This document shows, one piece after another, positions 36,757-46,029 of a DNA stretch of 64,000 nt. The translations under genes were made by a program, and so were the position numbers. The first letter of the stretch is position 1. Every line of letters begins with the position of its first letter. The notes beneath the pieces were generated by a model, which was not told where the DNA came from, searched no databases, and saw only the letters and a list, made by a program, of their open reading frames with translations. Source of the stretch: CAWCUK01 sp963798775 (GTDB taxonomy: Bacteria > Bacteroidota > Ignavibacteria > Ignavibacteriales > Ignavibacteriaceae); NCBI GenBank assembly GCA_963798775.1, contig CAWCUK010000003.1, positions 248,001 through 312,000 on the forward strand, read 5' to 3'.

Positions 36757-37619
36757 AAATAATCCAAGCCAGTTATCAAAACGCGATTGAAAATTTAAAC
36801 AATGTTAAAGCGTCATACAATCAAGGGTTGGTTTCTGAATTTGATAATCTTCAGGCGGAAGTGAGAGTTGAAAATATAAGGCCGACACTTCAGCAAATTG
36901 AAAATACTCTGAAAAATGCGAAAGATAAATTGAAGATTTTGGTCGGAGTTAATCAAAAAGAAGATATTGATGTAACTGGTGAATTTAGTTATACGAAAGA
37001 GGAAATACCCGATAGTTATGAATCGGTGCAAAATGCTCTGGAAAATAATTATGATATAAATTCCTTTAAAATGAAACTAGAAGTGGATGAAGCTTTTATA
37101 GATTTGGATAGAGCTGAATATTGGCCGTCGGTTTATGCGTTCGGAAATTATTCTTATGCGGGCACAAGCGATAATTTTAATTTTCAAAATTATTCTTCTT
37201 CCGTAGTCGGCCTAACTTTTTCGATGAATTTATTTAAAGGCGGACAAACAAAAAATAAAGTACAACAATCGGAAATTGCAAAACAGCAAAGCGAGCAGCA
37301 GCTTCTGCAGTTAAAGGATTTTGTTTCATCCGAAGTTAAAGCAAGAATTAATGATTTGAAGAAAGTAAAAAGATCATTGGAAGCCGAAGAAAAAAATGTA
37401 AATCTGGCCGAACGCGCTTATCAGCTTTCTATTGTAAGATATAAAGAAGGAACCGGAAGTCAGCTTGAAATTCAGAACGCGGATATTGCGCTTAAACAGG
37501 CCAGGACGAATAGGCTTCAATCGGTATACGAATATATTGTAGCAAATTCCGCTTTAGATCGGCTGCTGGGAAGAATTGATTCGAAATATTTTAAATTTTT
37601 CGATAATCTTGATAAATGA
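36699..37619 (+). CDS. TolC-family outer-membrane efflux protein, C-terminal part (frameshifted)
   Basis: This continues the TolC gene in the +2 frame. It carries the coiled-coil helices (QASYQNAIENLNNVKASYNQ), the second barrel strands (YWPSVYAFGNYSY, VVGLTFSMNLFKGGQTKNKV) and the closing helices with YKEGTGSQLEIQNADIALKQAR, all standard for the family. It has no start codon or signal peptide of its own. The adaptor gene follows after 36 bp. Either the gene is recently broken or the base is missing from the assembly. Confidence 0.85.
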   Translation, partial: TIFNVNQAFYGVLLTKRLLEIIQASYQNAIENLNNVKASYNQGLVSEFDNLQAEVRVENIRPTLQQIENTLKNAKDKLKILVGVNQKEDIDVTGEFSYTKEEIPDSYESVQNALENNYDINSFKMKLEVDEAFIDLDRAEYWPSVYAFGNYSYAGTSDNFNFQNYSSSVVGLTFSMNLFKGGQTKNKVQQSEIAKQQSEQQLLQLKDFVSSEVKARINDLKKVKRSLEAEEKNVNLAERAYQLSIVRYKEGTGSQLEIQNADIALKQARTNRLQSVYEYIVANSALDRLLGRIDSKYFKFFDNLDK

Positions 37620-37655
37620 TTTTAATTAGAAATTAATTTTTAACTGGAGATTTGA

Positions 37656-38708
37656 ATGAAAGTCAATTTTAAACCAATTATAATTTTTGGTGTAATGTTG
37701 TTTTCCGCGCATGCTCCGTTTCTATTTTTAGGATGCGGAAATGAAGAGAAAGCAAATGCGAAAAGTATGGAACAAATTAGAGCGGAAGAAGGGGTGCCGG
37801 TAAAAATAGATATTTTAAAAACACAGCCGTTTAGAAAATATTCCAGCTTTTTCGCTAAACTCAGCGGAATAAAAGAATCAACAAAAGGCGCGATGGTTGG
37901 AGGCAAAATTGAGAAAATAAACGCTCAAGTTGGAAGTTATGTAAAAAAGAATCAAGTGATTATGGAATTTGCGGAAGACAATCCGGGACTTCAATATGAG
38001 CAGGCAAAAAACGCTTTTGATAATGCCGAAAAAACTTATCAACGAATGAAAGCTCTATTGGAAGCTGGGCAAACAGCGCAGGCAAATTATGACGGCGCGG
38101 AAACCAATTATTTAGTAGCCAAAAGGAATTATGAATCACTGAAACAAATGCTTTTTGTTGAATCTCCCATTGACGGAATTGTTGTAGATATAAAAGTTAG
38201 AGAAGGAGATAATGTAAAAGGAGATACCCACTTATTTACTGTTGCCCAGCTTCATAAAATGCAAACTAAAATTTGGGCTTCGGAAAGTGAAGTACGAGAT
38301 ATAAAAAAAGGAATGAAAGCCGAAACCGAATTTAACGGTGAGAAATTTATGGGTAAAGTTACCGAAGTAGCGATGGCCGCCGATCCTTATAAACAAGCCT
38401 TTTACGCCGAATTAGAATTTGATAATTCTAAAAAAGAATTATTCAGCGGCGTTACTCAGGAAATAAGAATATTAACATATGAGAATAATAACGCGATTGT
38501 TATTCCCAGAAATATAGTAATGAATGATGAAAAAGGAACTTATGTTTTTGTCGATGATAAAGGAAACGCGCGGAAAAGGTATATAACTAACGGCAATGAC
38601 AGCGGAATAAATTATGAAGTGCTAAAAGGACTGAATAAAGGGGATAGAATTATTGTTGAAGGTATCTCTTTATTGGATGATGGTGCTAAAATTAAATTAA
38701 TTCAGTAG
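37656..38708 (+). CDS. RND efflux periplasmic adaptor (membrane fusion protein)
   Basis: This 350-residue AcrA/HlyD-type adaptor links an inner-membrane RND pump to TolC. Its N-terminus has a hydrophobic signal with the lipobox-like FLGCGN. A lipoyl half-motif (GGKIEKINAQVGSYVKKNQVI) is followed by a coiled hairpin (about 110-165), the second lipoyl half (SPIDGIVVDIKVREGDNVKG) and the beta-barrel and membrane-proximal domains. GGAG precedes the ATG. It sits between tolC and the pump gene in the usual order for such operons. Confidence 0.92.
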   Translation: MKVNFKPIIIFGVMLFSAHAPFLFLGCGNEEKANAKSMEQIRAEEGVPVKIDILKTQPFRKYSSFFAKLSGIKESTKGAMVGGKIEKINAQVGSYVKKNQVIMEFAEDNPGLQYEQAKNAFDNAEKTYQRMKALLEAGQTAQANYDGAETNYLVAKRNYESLKQMLFVESPIDGIVVDIKVREGDNVKGDTHLFTVAQLHKMQTKIWASESEVRDIKKGMKAETEFNGEKFMGKVTEVAMAADPYKQAFYAELEFDNSKKELFSGVTQEIRILTYENNNAIVIPRNIVMNDEKGTYVFVDDKGNARKRYITNGNDSGINYEVLKGLNKGDRIIVEGISLLDDGAKIKLIQ

Positions 38709-38722
38709 AAGGAATTAAAATT

Positions 38723-41700
38723 ATGTTTCTTGCCAGAGTATCAATTAATCGGCCGGTAATGACGACGATGGGAATTTTAGTCTTTCTTATATTCGGTCTG
38801 CTGGCTTATTTTACCTTAAATTTAAATCTTCAGCCTGATGTTGAAATTCCTTATGTAACCGTATCCACTGTCTATCCCGGTGCTGGCCCAAAAGAAATTG
38901 AAGTTTTAATAAGTAAAAGAATTGAAGAATCGGTCTCTACAATAAGTCAGATAGAAAGAGTTGAATCATATTCTCTTGATGGATTATCAATAGTTATTAT
39001 AGAATTTAAGCTGAATAAAAGTGTAGATATAGCGAATCAAGAAGTAAAAGATAAAGTTGATGAAATTATAAATGACCTGCCGGAAGACGCTAAAAAACCG
39101 ATAGTTCAAAAAGTAGATTTAAAATCTTTCCCTGTAGTTGATGTTGTTCTAAGCGGAAATTTAGATTCTAGAGAATTATACGAAATAGCCGATAAAACTT
39201 TAAAAGATCGTTTTTCCCAAATTGAAGGTGTCGCGAAAGTTGATATTACCGGCGGCCAGGAAAGAGAAATAAAAGTAGTTCTCGATAACAGAATGGCGTT
39301 CGAAAATAACATCTCATTACCTCAACTTCTGCAGATTCTAAAAATTCATAATATGGATATTCCGGGCGGGTATTTCAAAATAAAAGATCAGGAGTTTACA
39401 GTACGGCTTGACGGAGAGTTTGATTCGCCCGAATCGATGAAAAACCTTCAAGTTCCCACTCCTTTCGGCGTAAAAAAATTACAGCAGTTTGCCGATGTGC
39501 GGGATGCGGGCAAAGATATAAGAATGCGTTCTGTTTATTTTGATAATAAAACTAAAACCAAAGACGCAAATGTAATAAGAATGGGAATTGTAAAAAGCGC
39601 CGAAGGTAACGTTGTTAAAGTTGCCGATGAAATAAGAAATGCTCTTCCCGAAATTCAAGCTGCTCTGCCGAAAGAATGCAGCCTGCAAGTTGTAAATGAT
39701 GAATCTGAATTTGTTAAAAGCAGCGTTAATGATACGATGAGTAACGTGTATTTAGGCGTTTTGTTTACGGGAATTGTATTGCTTTTCTTTCTTCACGATA
39801 TTCGCTCTACCATTATTGTTGCTCTTTCAATGCCGACTTCAATTATCTCTACTTTCTTTTTACTGAAAGCATTCGGACTTACATTAAACATGATGACGCT
39901 GATGGGATTATCGGTTTCGGTGGGTGTACTTGTTGCAAATTCTATTGTCGTTATCGAAAATATTTTTCGCTATAAAAATTTAGGCAAAGGTAATAAAGAA
40001 GCCGCGTATAAAGGTACTTCGGAAGTTGTTGTTGCTGTATTAGCCGCAACTTTAACAAATTTAGTTGTATTTCTTCCTATTGCGAATATGACTTCAATTG
40101 TGGGACAATTTTTAAAAGAACTAGCTTTGGCCGCTGTCTTTGCGACAATATTTTCCTTAATTATGTCTTTTACTTTAACTCCAATGTTAGCCGCGTTAAT
40201 TCTACCTGAATCAAAGAAAAAGAAAAATAAACTTGCTCAAAAATTCGATCAGTTTGAGGAACGGCTAACTGAAAAGTATAAAACTTTAGTTGAAAAAATA
40301 CTTCAATCCAAATTAAACAGCTGGCTTATTGTAGTCGGATCTTTCATAATATTTCTTTTTGTGATGATGATTTTCGGCCCGAAATTAGGTTTTGAATTTA
40401 TGCCTCCCTTTGATGACGGTAAAATAAGGGTGGAAGTTGAACTTCCTGAAGGATATAATTTGGAGGAAACCGCGAAAGTTTTAGATCAAGTAGAGCAGAA
40501 AATTAAACATCATAAAGAAGTAACTCATATGTTAACCGATTTAGGTAAAATCGGTGATTTGGATATCGGAACTAATATGGCGGCGATGAATATTCAGCTT
40601 GTTGATGTTAAGCGGCGAAATATTGGCCTTCAAGAAATGGTTGGAACTTTTGTTAAAGAACTTGCTGATATACCGAACGCGAAAATAAAAGTTGATCTTG
40701 CCTCTCATACCGGGGGGCCCGGCGCTCAAGTTCAATTTTATTTGTTGGGGCAGGATTTAAATGAACTTGAGAGACTTAAAAATGAAATAATGGTAAAGAT
40801 AAATGATGTTCCCGGATTAATTAATCTTGATCAAAGTTCCAGAGCCGGTAAACCGGAAATAACCATTTATCCGAGAAGAGAAAAAATTATTGAAGCCGGG
40901 CTTTCTGTTATGGATGTTGCCCTCACTCTTCGTTCTTCAATAGAAGGTATAGTTTCTTCAAAATATCGTGAATTCGGTAACGAATATGATATAACTGTAA
41001 CAATGGATGATAGATCAATTAACTCACCCGAAAAAATAGGAAATATAACTGTTGTATCGCCTGTTGTAGGTTCAATGCGTCTTTCCCAACTAGCCGATGT
41101 TAAATTTACCACCGGCTACACAAAAATTTTGCATCGGGATAAATTTACGACTATTACATTTACCGGTTCGCCTGCCGCTAATGTGCCTTTGGGAAATGTT
41201 ACTTCCGAAATTGACAGACGTCTTTCTACAGTTTCACTTCCGCCCGGCTACAACATTAAGTGGGGAGGCAATGTTAAAATGATGAATGAAATGGTGGCCG
41301 ATATGGCTTTCGCTTTTCTCCTTGCGGTTTTGTTAACTTATATGCTGTTAGCTGCAATATTGGAAAGTTTCTGGCAGCCGGTAATGATTATGCTGACAGT
41401 GCTATTAGCAATGATCGGAGTTATTCTTTCACTTTACATAACTAATATCGCATTCAGTATAACTTCTTTAATGGCAATTATAATGTTGATTGGTATCGTT
41501 GTAAACAACGCCATCCTAATCCTTGATTATACGAATCAGCTTCGGAGGGAAAATGGAATGACTACTAAAGACGCCTTAATTGAAGCTTGTCCCACAAAAC
41601 TTAAACCTCAGATTATGGCTACTACAGCTATTATTTTGGGCATGCTTCCATTGGCTATGGGGATAGGAGACGCCGGGAAAGAAATGCGAATACCTCTTGG

Positions 41701-41815
41701 TGTAGTTGCGATCGGGGGGCTTATTGCTTCAACAATTTTAACTTTATTTGTTATACCGGCATTTTATTATATAACATCAAGAGCAAAAATTAAAACTAAT
41801 ATTAAGAAGGTATAA
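38723..41815 (+). CDS. RND efflux transporter permease (AcrB/MdtB-like)
   Basis: This 1030-residue inner-membrane pump has 12 predicted helices and two large periplasmic loops. It begins FLARVSINRPVMTTMGILVF, the classic RND start, and has duplicated porter domains. In helix 4 the usual proton-relay aspartate position reads VANSIVVIEN (Ala405-Asn406) where AcrB has DD and many relatives DN. Helix 10 keeps NNAILILDY. Coupling may therefore differ from AcrB. AAGGA precedes the ATG 15 bp after the adaptor stop. A terminator closes the operon. Substrates cannot be inferred. Confidence 0.93.
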   Translation: MFLARVSINRPVMTTMGILVFLIFGLLAYFTLNLNLQPDVEIPYVTVSTVYPGAGPKEIEVLISKRIEESVSTISQIERVESYSLDGLSIVIIEFKLNKSVDIANQEVKDKVDEIINDLPEDAKKPIVQKVDLKSFPVVDVVLSGNLDSRELYEIADKTLKDRFSQIEGVAKVDITGGQEREIKVVLDNRMAFENNISLPQLLQILKIHNMDIPGGYFKIKDQEFTVRLDGEFDSPESMKNLQVPTPFGVKKLQQFADVRDAGKDIRMRSVYFDNKTKTKDANVIRMGIVKSAEGNVVKVADEIRNALPEIQAALPKECSLQVVNDESEFVKSSVNDTMSNVYLGVLFTGIVLLFFLHDIRSTIIVALSMPTSIISTFFLLKAFGLTLNMMTLMGLSVSVGVLVANSIVVIENIFRYKNLGKGNKEAAYKGTSEVVVAVLAATLTNLVVFLPIANMTSIVGQFLKELALAAVFATIFSLIMSFTLTPMLAALILPESKKKKNKLAQKFDQFEERLTEKYKTLVEKILQSKLNSWLIVVGSFIIFLFVMMIFGPKLGFEFMPPFDDGKIRVEVELPEGYNLEETAKVLDQVEQKIKHHKEVTHMLTDLGKIGDLDIGTNMAAMNIQLVDVKRRNIGLQEMVGTFVKELADIPNAKIKVDLASHTGGPGAQVQFYLLGQDLNELERLKNEIMVKINDVPGLINLDQSSRAGKPEITIYPRREKIIEAGLSVMDVALTLRSSIEGIVSSKYREFGNEYDITVTMDDRSINSPEKIGNITVVSPVVGSMRLSQLADVKFTTGYTKILHRDKFTTITFTGSPAANVPLGNVTSEIDRRLSTVSLPPGYNIKWGGNVKMMNEMVADMAFAFLLAVLLTYMLLAAILESFWQPVMIMLTVLLAMIGVILSLYITNIAFSITSLMAIIMLIGIVVNNAILILDYTNQLRRENGMTTKDALIEACPTKLKPQIMATTAIILGMLPLAMGIGDAGKEMRIPLGVVAIGGLIASTILTLFVIPAFYYITSRAKIKTNIKKV

Positions 41816-41847
41816 GTGAAACAGAGATAACTTATAACCCTCAGGGT

Positions 41848-41877
41848 GAGCCGTCTTTACCGGCGGCTCTTTTTTTA
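41848..41877 (+). terminator. Rho-independent terminator after the RND operon
   Basis: GAGCCG pairs with CGGCTC over a 10-nt loop (partly closable), followed by seven T residues. Confidence 0.85.
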
Positions 41878-41959
41878 TTATCTCACTTTTATTTTCTGTT
41901 TCTTATATTATCTTTACAAACATCTAATTTATTTATCCTGAAAAAAGAAAGGTTATAAG

Positions 41960-42448
41960 ATGAAAAAAATATTACCGGTTTTATTTGCTCTATTTTTTAT
42001 AACATCAAGTTATGCTCAATTACCTTATAAAAGCGGTGTGGGAGTGGAAGCCGCGTTTCCTACCGGTGATTTTTCTGTAGGTCAAGGTTTCGGCGCTCAT
42101 TATTTAGGACAAATTAGTTTACCTTTAATTGATATAACCGGATCGGTTGGGCTGGATAAATTCGCGGAAAAAGATAACGGTTTAGTAAAAACTTCCGCTA
42201 TTATGTACGGCGTTAACGTTGGCGCGCAATTAGGTATTTTCCCTTTTGTTTATGCCGGCGCTCAACTAGGAAATTATTGGAGAACTTTTACCGTAAATAC
42301 TCCTAACGGTAAAAGTGACGCGTCAGATTCTCAAGTGGCAATTACGCCTTTAGTAGGTGTGCATATTGCTATCTTTGATGTTTCGGCTAGATATACAATT
42401 ATGAAGGATAGTGATTTCTTCGCTCTTCGCGCCGCAATTTTCTTCTAA
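41960..42448 (+). CDS. Small outer-membrane beta-barrel protein
   Basis: This 162-residue protein has a signal peptide ending SSYAQ. It has alternating-residue strands (VGVEAAFPTGDFSVG, ISLPLIDITGSVGLDKF, GVNVGAQLGIFPFVYAGAQLG) and a terminal aromatic (AAIFF), consistent with an eight-stranded outer-membrane barrel. An AAAGG ribosome-binding site lies upstream. It is a single-gene unit between two terminators. Function is unknown. Confidence 0.8.
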   Translation: MKKILPVLFALFFITSSYAQLPYKSGVGVEAAFPTGDFSVGQGFGAHYLGQISLPLIDITGSVGLDKFAEKDNGLVKTSAIMYGVNVGAQLGIFPFVYAGAQLGNYWRTFTVNTPNGKSDASDSQVAITPLVGVHIAIFDVSARYTIMKDSDFFALRAAIFF

Positions 42449-42457
42449 AAAATTATT

Positions 42458-42491
42458 AGCTGTCTCTATAAAATCAGAGACAGCTTTTTTC
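42458..42491 (+). terminator. Rho-independent terminator between convergent genes
   Basis: AGCTGTCTCT pairs perfectly with AGAGACAGCT across an 8-nt loop and is followed by a T-run. It lies between the barrel gene and the convergent trxB, so it may serve both strands. Confidence 0.9.
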
Positions 42492-42507
42492 TTCATGAAA
42501 TAATTTT

Positions 42508-43452
42508 CTAAAATAATACAGCTTCTTTTTTAAGATTATTAATAAACTCAACCACGCTTAAAGCCGCAATTGTTCCGTCAGATACTGCCGTAGTTACTTG
42601 GCGGAATTTTTTCTCAATAGAATCGCCTGCCGCGAAAACTCCCTCAACATTAGTCCTCATTTCTTTATCGGTTACAATTTCGCCAAAATTATTTAATGTT
42701 ATTTTGTCTTTAAGTTTTTCTGTATTCGGTACATAGCCTATAAAGACAAAAACGCCGTCAATATCCGTTTCCGACAATTTTCCGTTTGATTGATTCTGAA
42801 TTTTAATCCTTCTGAGTTTTTTATCGCCGATAAATTCAATAATTTTAGATTCCATTATAAAATCTATTTTCCGGTTCTGTTTCGCTTCATTTATATAATG
42901 TTCCAAAGCCTGAAAATTATCGAATTGATGAACTACAGTTACCTTTGCCGCGTATTTAGTTAAAGATACAGCTTCCTCCAAAGCTGAATTTCCGCCTCCC
43001 ACAACAATTATATGTTTATCTTGAAAAAAATCTCCGTCGCAAGTTGCGCAGTATGAAATTCCTTTTCCTTTAAATTCATCTTCTCCCGGCGCGCCTATAG
43101 TTCTTGATTTTCCTCCTGTGGCTATAATAACAGCGGAAGCGGTAAATATTTCTTCTCCATTTATTTCAACTCTCTTTGTTTCACCGTCTAATTCTAATCC
43201 GGTAATAATAATATTTGATTTTATTTCACATCCGAACTTCAAGGCTTGGTTTTTCATATTTCTCGCAAGCTGATATCCGCTTATGTTCTCCACTCCGGGA
43301 TAATTTGCGATTTCATGCGTTAATATCATCTGGCCGCCGACAGTTCCTTCATTTAAAATAAGAGTTCTTATTTTGGCCCTTGATAAATAAATGCCTGCCG
43401 TTAAGCCCGCCGCGCCGGCACCAATTACAATTACATCAAAATGATTTTCCAT
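42508..43452 (-). CDS. trxB: Thioredoxin reductase
   Basis: This FAD-dependent, NADPH-using thioredoxin reductase has 314 residues. It has the FAD site VIGAGAAGLTAGIYLSRA, redox-active CATC (Cys135, Cys138) followed by DGDFF, NADPH site VVGGGNSALEEA and the C-terminal GVFAAGDS. The ATG at 43452 is preferred because AAAAGG lies 6 bp before it; an ATG five codons upstream (43467) has no ribosome-binding site and lies against a terminator T-tract. It follows an atypical thioredoxin gene, likely its substrate, on the same strand. Confidence 0.93.
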   Translation of the reverse strand: MENHFDVIVIGAGAAGLTAGIYLSRAKIRTLILNEGTVGGQMILTHEIANYPGVENISGYQLARNMKNQALKFGCEIKSNIIITGLELDGETKRVEINGEEIFTASAVIIATGGKSRTIGAPGEDEFKGKGISYCATCDGDFFQDKHIIVVGGGNSALEEAVSLTKYAAKVTVVHQFDNFQALEHYINEAKQNRKIDFIMESKIIEFIGDKKLRRIKIQNQSNGKLSETDIDGVFVFIGYVPNTEKLKDKITLNNFGEIVTDKEMRTNVEGVFAAGDSIEKKFRQVTTAVSDGTIAALSVVEFINNLKKEAVLF

Positions 43453-43467
43453 ATTTAGCCTTTTCAT

Positions 43468-43502
43468 AAAAAATGGACTGTACTTTTTAAAAACAGCCCT
43501 TT
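43468..43502 (-). terminator. Hairpin terminator between thioredoxin-like gene and trxB
   Basis: On the minus strand GGGCTGT pairs with ACAGTCC (one G-U pair) over an 11-nt loop, then ATTTTTT. It lies in the 60-bp gap between the two genes, so it may lower trxB expression relative to the thioredoxin. Confidence 0.7.
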
Positions 43503-43512
43503 AATAATTTCT

Positions 43513-43857
43513 TCAATTAGAAAAATTTTCATCAAGAATTTTTTTAATCTGATCTTTCGATTGAATACTTGTTGTCGCTTTTACAACTTTTCCGTTTTTA
43601 TAATAAACAACGAAAGGAAGTCCCGCGAAACCATTACATTCCGGCAGGTTTCTTATTACACCGGCGTCCGGACTATCAAATTCCATATCAACGAATTTAA
43701 CATTCTTATATTCGGGTGTAAGTTCTTCCATTGCTTCATAAACGGGAATACACATCGGCCCCATCCTTCCGCAGCAGATCATTACATTTTCATTATTATT
43801 TATAAGTTCTGAATGTGCTTTTTCAGAAACAACATGAGGTAAATTTGTAGCTAACAT
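43513..43857 (-). CDS. Thioredoxin-like protein with atypical cysteine motif
   Basis: This 114-residue thioredoxin-fold protein has no WCGPC. The active-site region reads MICCGRMGPMCIPVYEAM, with Cys28-Cys29 and Cys36, so a possible redox pair is separated by six residues. The cis-Pro loop is present (GLPFVVYYKNGK), and the fold length is normal. AAGGAA precedes the ATG. With trxB directly downstream it is probably reduced by that enzyme, forming a local redox pair. The physiological target is unknown. It might instead act in metal or persulfide handling, given the vicinal cysteines. Confidence 0.85.
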   Translation of the reverse strand: MLATNLPHVVSEKAHSELINNNENVMICCGRMGPMCIPVYEAMEELTPEYKNVKFVDMEFDSPDAGVIRNLPECNGFAGLPFVVYYKNGKVVKATTSIQSKDQIKKILDENFSN

Positions 43858-44016
43858 TTTTTATTCCTTATAATGTATTATTTATATCACATAATATATG
43901 ATGAAGGAATTCTTAAGGGGATTCAGAAAAAGTCAAATTAAATACATAATCCATAGCATATAATGGTAAAACGGAAAACTATATATTATTTGCAGAAAAT
44001 TGAATTGAGAAATTGA

Positions 44017-45069
44017 ATGACTGATGAGATAAAAATAAATCCGGAAGAAACCGCGAAGGTCGCCAATTTAATTTATGTAAATGATCATGATCTTTGTTAC
44101 AAACGAAGAAGACACGGAAAAGGATTTATTTATTTGGACGGAGAAAAAGAAAAAGTAAAGGATAAAGAATTAATTAGTTACTTTAAAAATTTAGTAATTC
44201 CACCTGCTTGGGAAAATGTTTTAATCTGCGGTAAAAGAAACGGACATATTCAAGCTGTAGGCTATGACGCAAAGGGAAGAAAACAATATATCTATCACCC
44301 TAAATGGGAAGAAGTAAGCAATGAAACTAAATTTAACCGTATGAAAAATTTTGCCGAAGCTCTGCCTGAAATAAGAGAAAGAATTAATATCGATTTACGC
44401 AAGCATGGATTCACTAAAGAAAAAGTATTGGCGATTATAGTTCGGCTGCTAGAAGAAACTCTTATAAGAATTGGCAACAGGGAATACGCGAAATCCAACA
44501 GTTCATATGGATTAACAACTTTACGCGAAAAGCATATTGATGTAAACGGAAGTACGCTTTTATTTCAGTTTAAAGGTAAATCGGGTAAAGAAGCAAAAGT
44601 AAAGGTGAACGACCGGCGTCTGGTGCGTCTAATTAAACAAATTCAAGATTTACCGGGCCAACATCTTTTTAAATATATTGTTGATAAAGGAGAATTTCAT
44701 CCCGTTGAATCAACTGAAGTAAACGAATATTTAAAGGAAATTTCCGGCAGCAATTTTACCGCAAAAGATTTTCGTACATGGGGAGGAAGTATTCTAGCTG
44801 TTGAGGAATTTAATCAAGCGGGTGAATTTGAAACTAAAAAAGCAGGAGAAAAAAATGTTGTACAGGTAATTAAAAAAGTTGCCAAAGGTCTAAATAATAC
44901 TCCCGCCGTATGTAAAAAATATTATATACATCCTAAAGTGATAGACGCATATTTAGATAAATCCCTTTTCGATGCGTTAAAAAAAGCCGCTCGTAGAAAC
45001 GGCAAAGCTAACCGTCTTCTTGATCTTGAGGAAAAAGCATTTAAAGTAATGTTAGAATCTGAGAATTAA
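44017..45069 (+). CDS. DNA topoisomerase IB
   Basis: This 350-residue bacterial (poxvirus-like) type IB topoisomerase relaxes supercoils through a 3'-phosphotyrosine. Its N-terminal DNA-grip domain includes IPPAWENVLICGKRNGHIQA and GRKQYIYHPKW. The catalytic domain has VRLLEETLIRIGNREYAKSN (first active-site Arg), the KGKSGKEAK loop with catalytic Lys, KDFRTWGGS (second Arg region) and the nucleophile Tyr303 in KYYIHP. Length fits the family. It stands alone and is divergent from the thioredoxin gene. Confidence 0.95.
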   Translation: MTDEIKINPEETAKVANLIYVNDHDLCYKRRRHGKGFIYLDGEKEKVKDKELISYFKNLVIPPAWENVLICGKRNGHIQAVGYDAKGRKQYIYHPKWEEVSNETKFNRMKNFAEALPEIRERINIDLRKHGFTKEKVLAIIVRLLEETLIRIGNREYAKSNSSYGLTTLREKHIDVNGSTLLFQFKGKSGKEAKVKVNDRRLVRLIKQIQDLPGQHLFKYIVDKGEFHPVESTEVNEYLKEISGSNFTAKDFRTWGGSILAVEEFNQAGEFETKKAGEKNVVQVIKKVAKGLNNTPAVCKKYYIHPKVIDAYLDKSLFDALKKAARRNGKANRLLDLEEKAFKVMLESEN

Positions 45070-45291
45070 AAAAATAGTTTGCCGGAAAATAAATGAATTT
45101 AAACCATAAATTTATTTTGGCTGAAAGGGAAGCATGTACAATAGAAAAAGAAAAAATTTTCCTAAAGAGGACTTTTCCGAATCAAATAAGAAAATTTTCT
45201 CTTTTCTCAATTTCTATTATTAGTAATTTCTTACCGGGACTATTTCGGCAGCGAATTAGCATCATCTGCCGCGTAAAAAATTTAAATATTC

Positions 45292-45831
45292 TTAATGTTC
45301 ATTTTGTTCCCCTTGATTTTCTTCAGCTTCATTCTCGGGTTTAATAGAATCATATTGTGAAGGTGACATAGAAGGAAGTACCTTTACCGCTGCCACAATA
45401 TCCCAAATTTTATCATCAGAATGAGTTTTTCCCCAAGCCGGCATTCCGGTCATTTTTATTCCGTTCTTAGTTATCCAAAAAGCTTTTTCAGGTGAGATAA
45501 ATTTACCCATACGTTCACCGTCAGGAGCATCCGGCGAAAGGCCTTTTGCAAGTGCTGTCTCTTCTTTGCCGGGTCCGCCGTGGCAAGGTTCGCACATTGC
45601 TTTATAATGTGAAATTCCTTCTCTTATTCTTGCGGGATCATTTAAATTAGGAATAGCAATATTTTTAACATGTGTGTTTACAGAATTACGCATTGTAGTA
45701 CGCATTACCCATCTGGTAAATCCAGTATCTTCGTGCATCGCGCTTACATTATACCAGCCGGAATAAATAAATGCTATAAATAAAACCACTACTACTACTA
45801 AGGTTAAAACAACCGACCATAAAATTTTCAT
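45292..45831 (-). CDS. Membrane-anchored monoheme cytochrome c
   Basis: This 179-residue protein has an N-terminal membrane helix (about 4-25, LWSVVLTLVVVVVLFIAFIY) and a periplasmic cytochrome c domain. The heme site is CEPCH (Cys80, Cys83, His84), with a probable axial Met in KMTGMPAWG, and an acidic C-terminal tail follows. The ATG at 45831 is chosen because AAGGAG sits 6 bp upstream; the longer frame from 45861 starts at a codon without support. It probably carries electrons at the inner membrane. No oxidase gene is adjacent. Confidence 0.9.
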   Translation of the reverse strand: MKILWSVVLTLVVVVVLFIAFIYSGWYNVSAMHEDTGFTRWVMRTTMRNSVNTHVKNIAIPNLNDPARIREGISHYKAMCEPCHGGPGKEETALAKGLSPDAPDGERMGKFISPEKAFWITKNGIKMTGMPAWGKTHSDDKIWDIVAAVKVLPSMSPSQYDSIKPENEAEENQGEQNEH

Positions 45832-46029
45832 TTGATGCTCCTTAATTAATTTTATCACCACGACGAATTATAACTTATTAAATAATATATCTTTACTTGT
45901 TGTTTGAAATAACACTGAGTGTATTTAAAATCATAATAATCAACAAAATATTTTGATACAGATTATAACCATCCGATTTAAATGTTGATAAACACAGTAG
46001 AAGACGCGTAAAATTTTATTTTTTGATGT

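Noticed and set aside
45093..45344. 83-codon plus-strand ORF between topoisomerase IB and the cytochrome gene
   Set aside because: It overlaps the cytochrome gene end on the other strand, has no ribosome-binding site and its composition is not protein-like.
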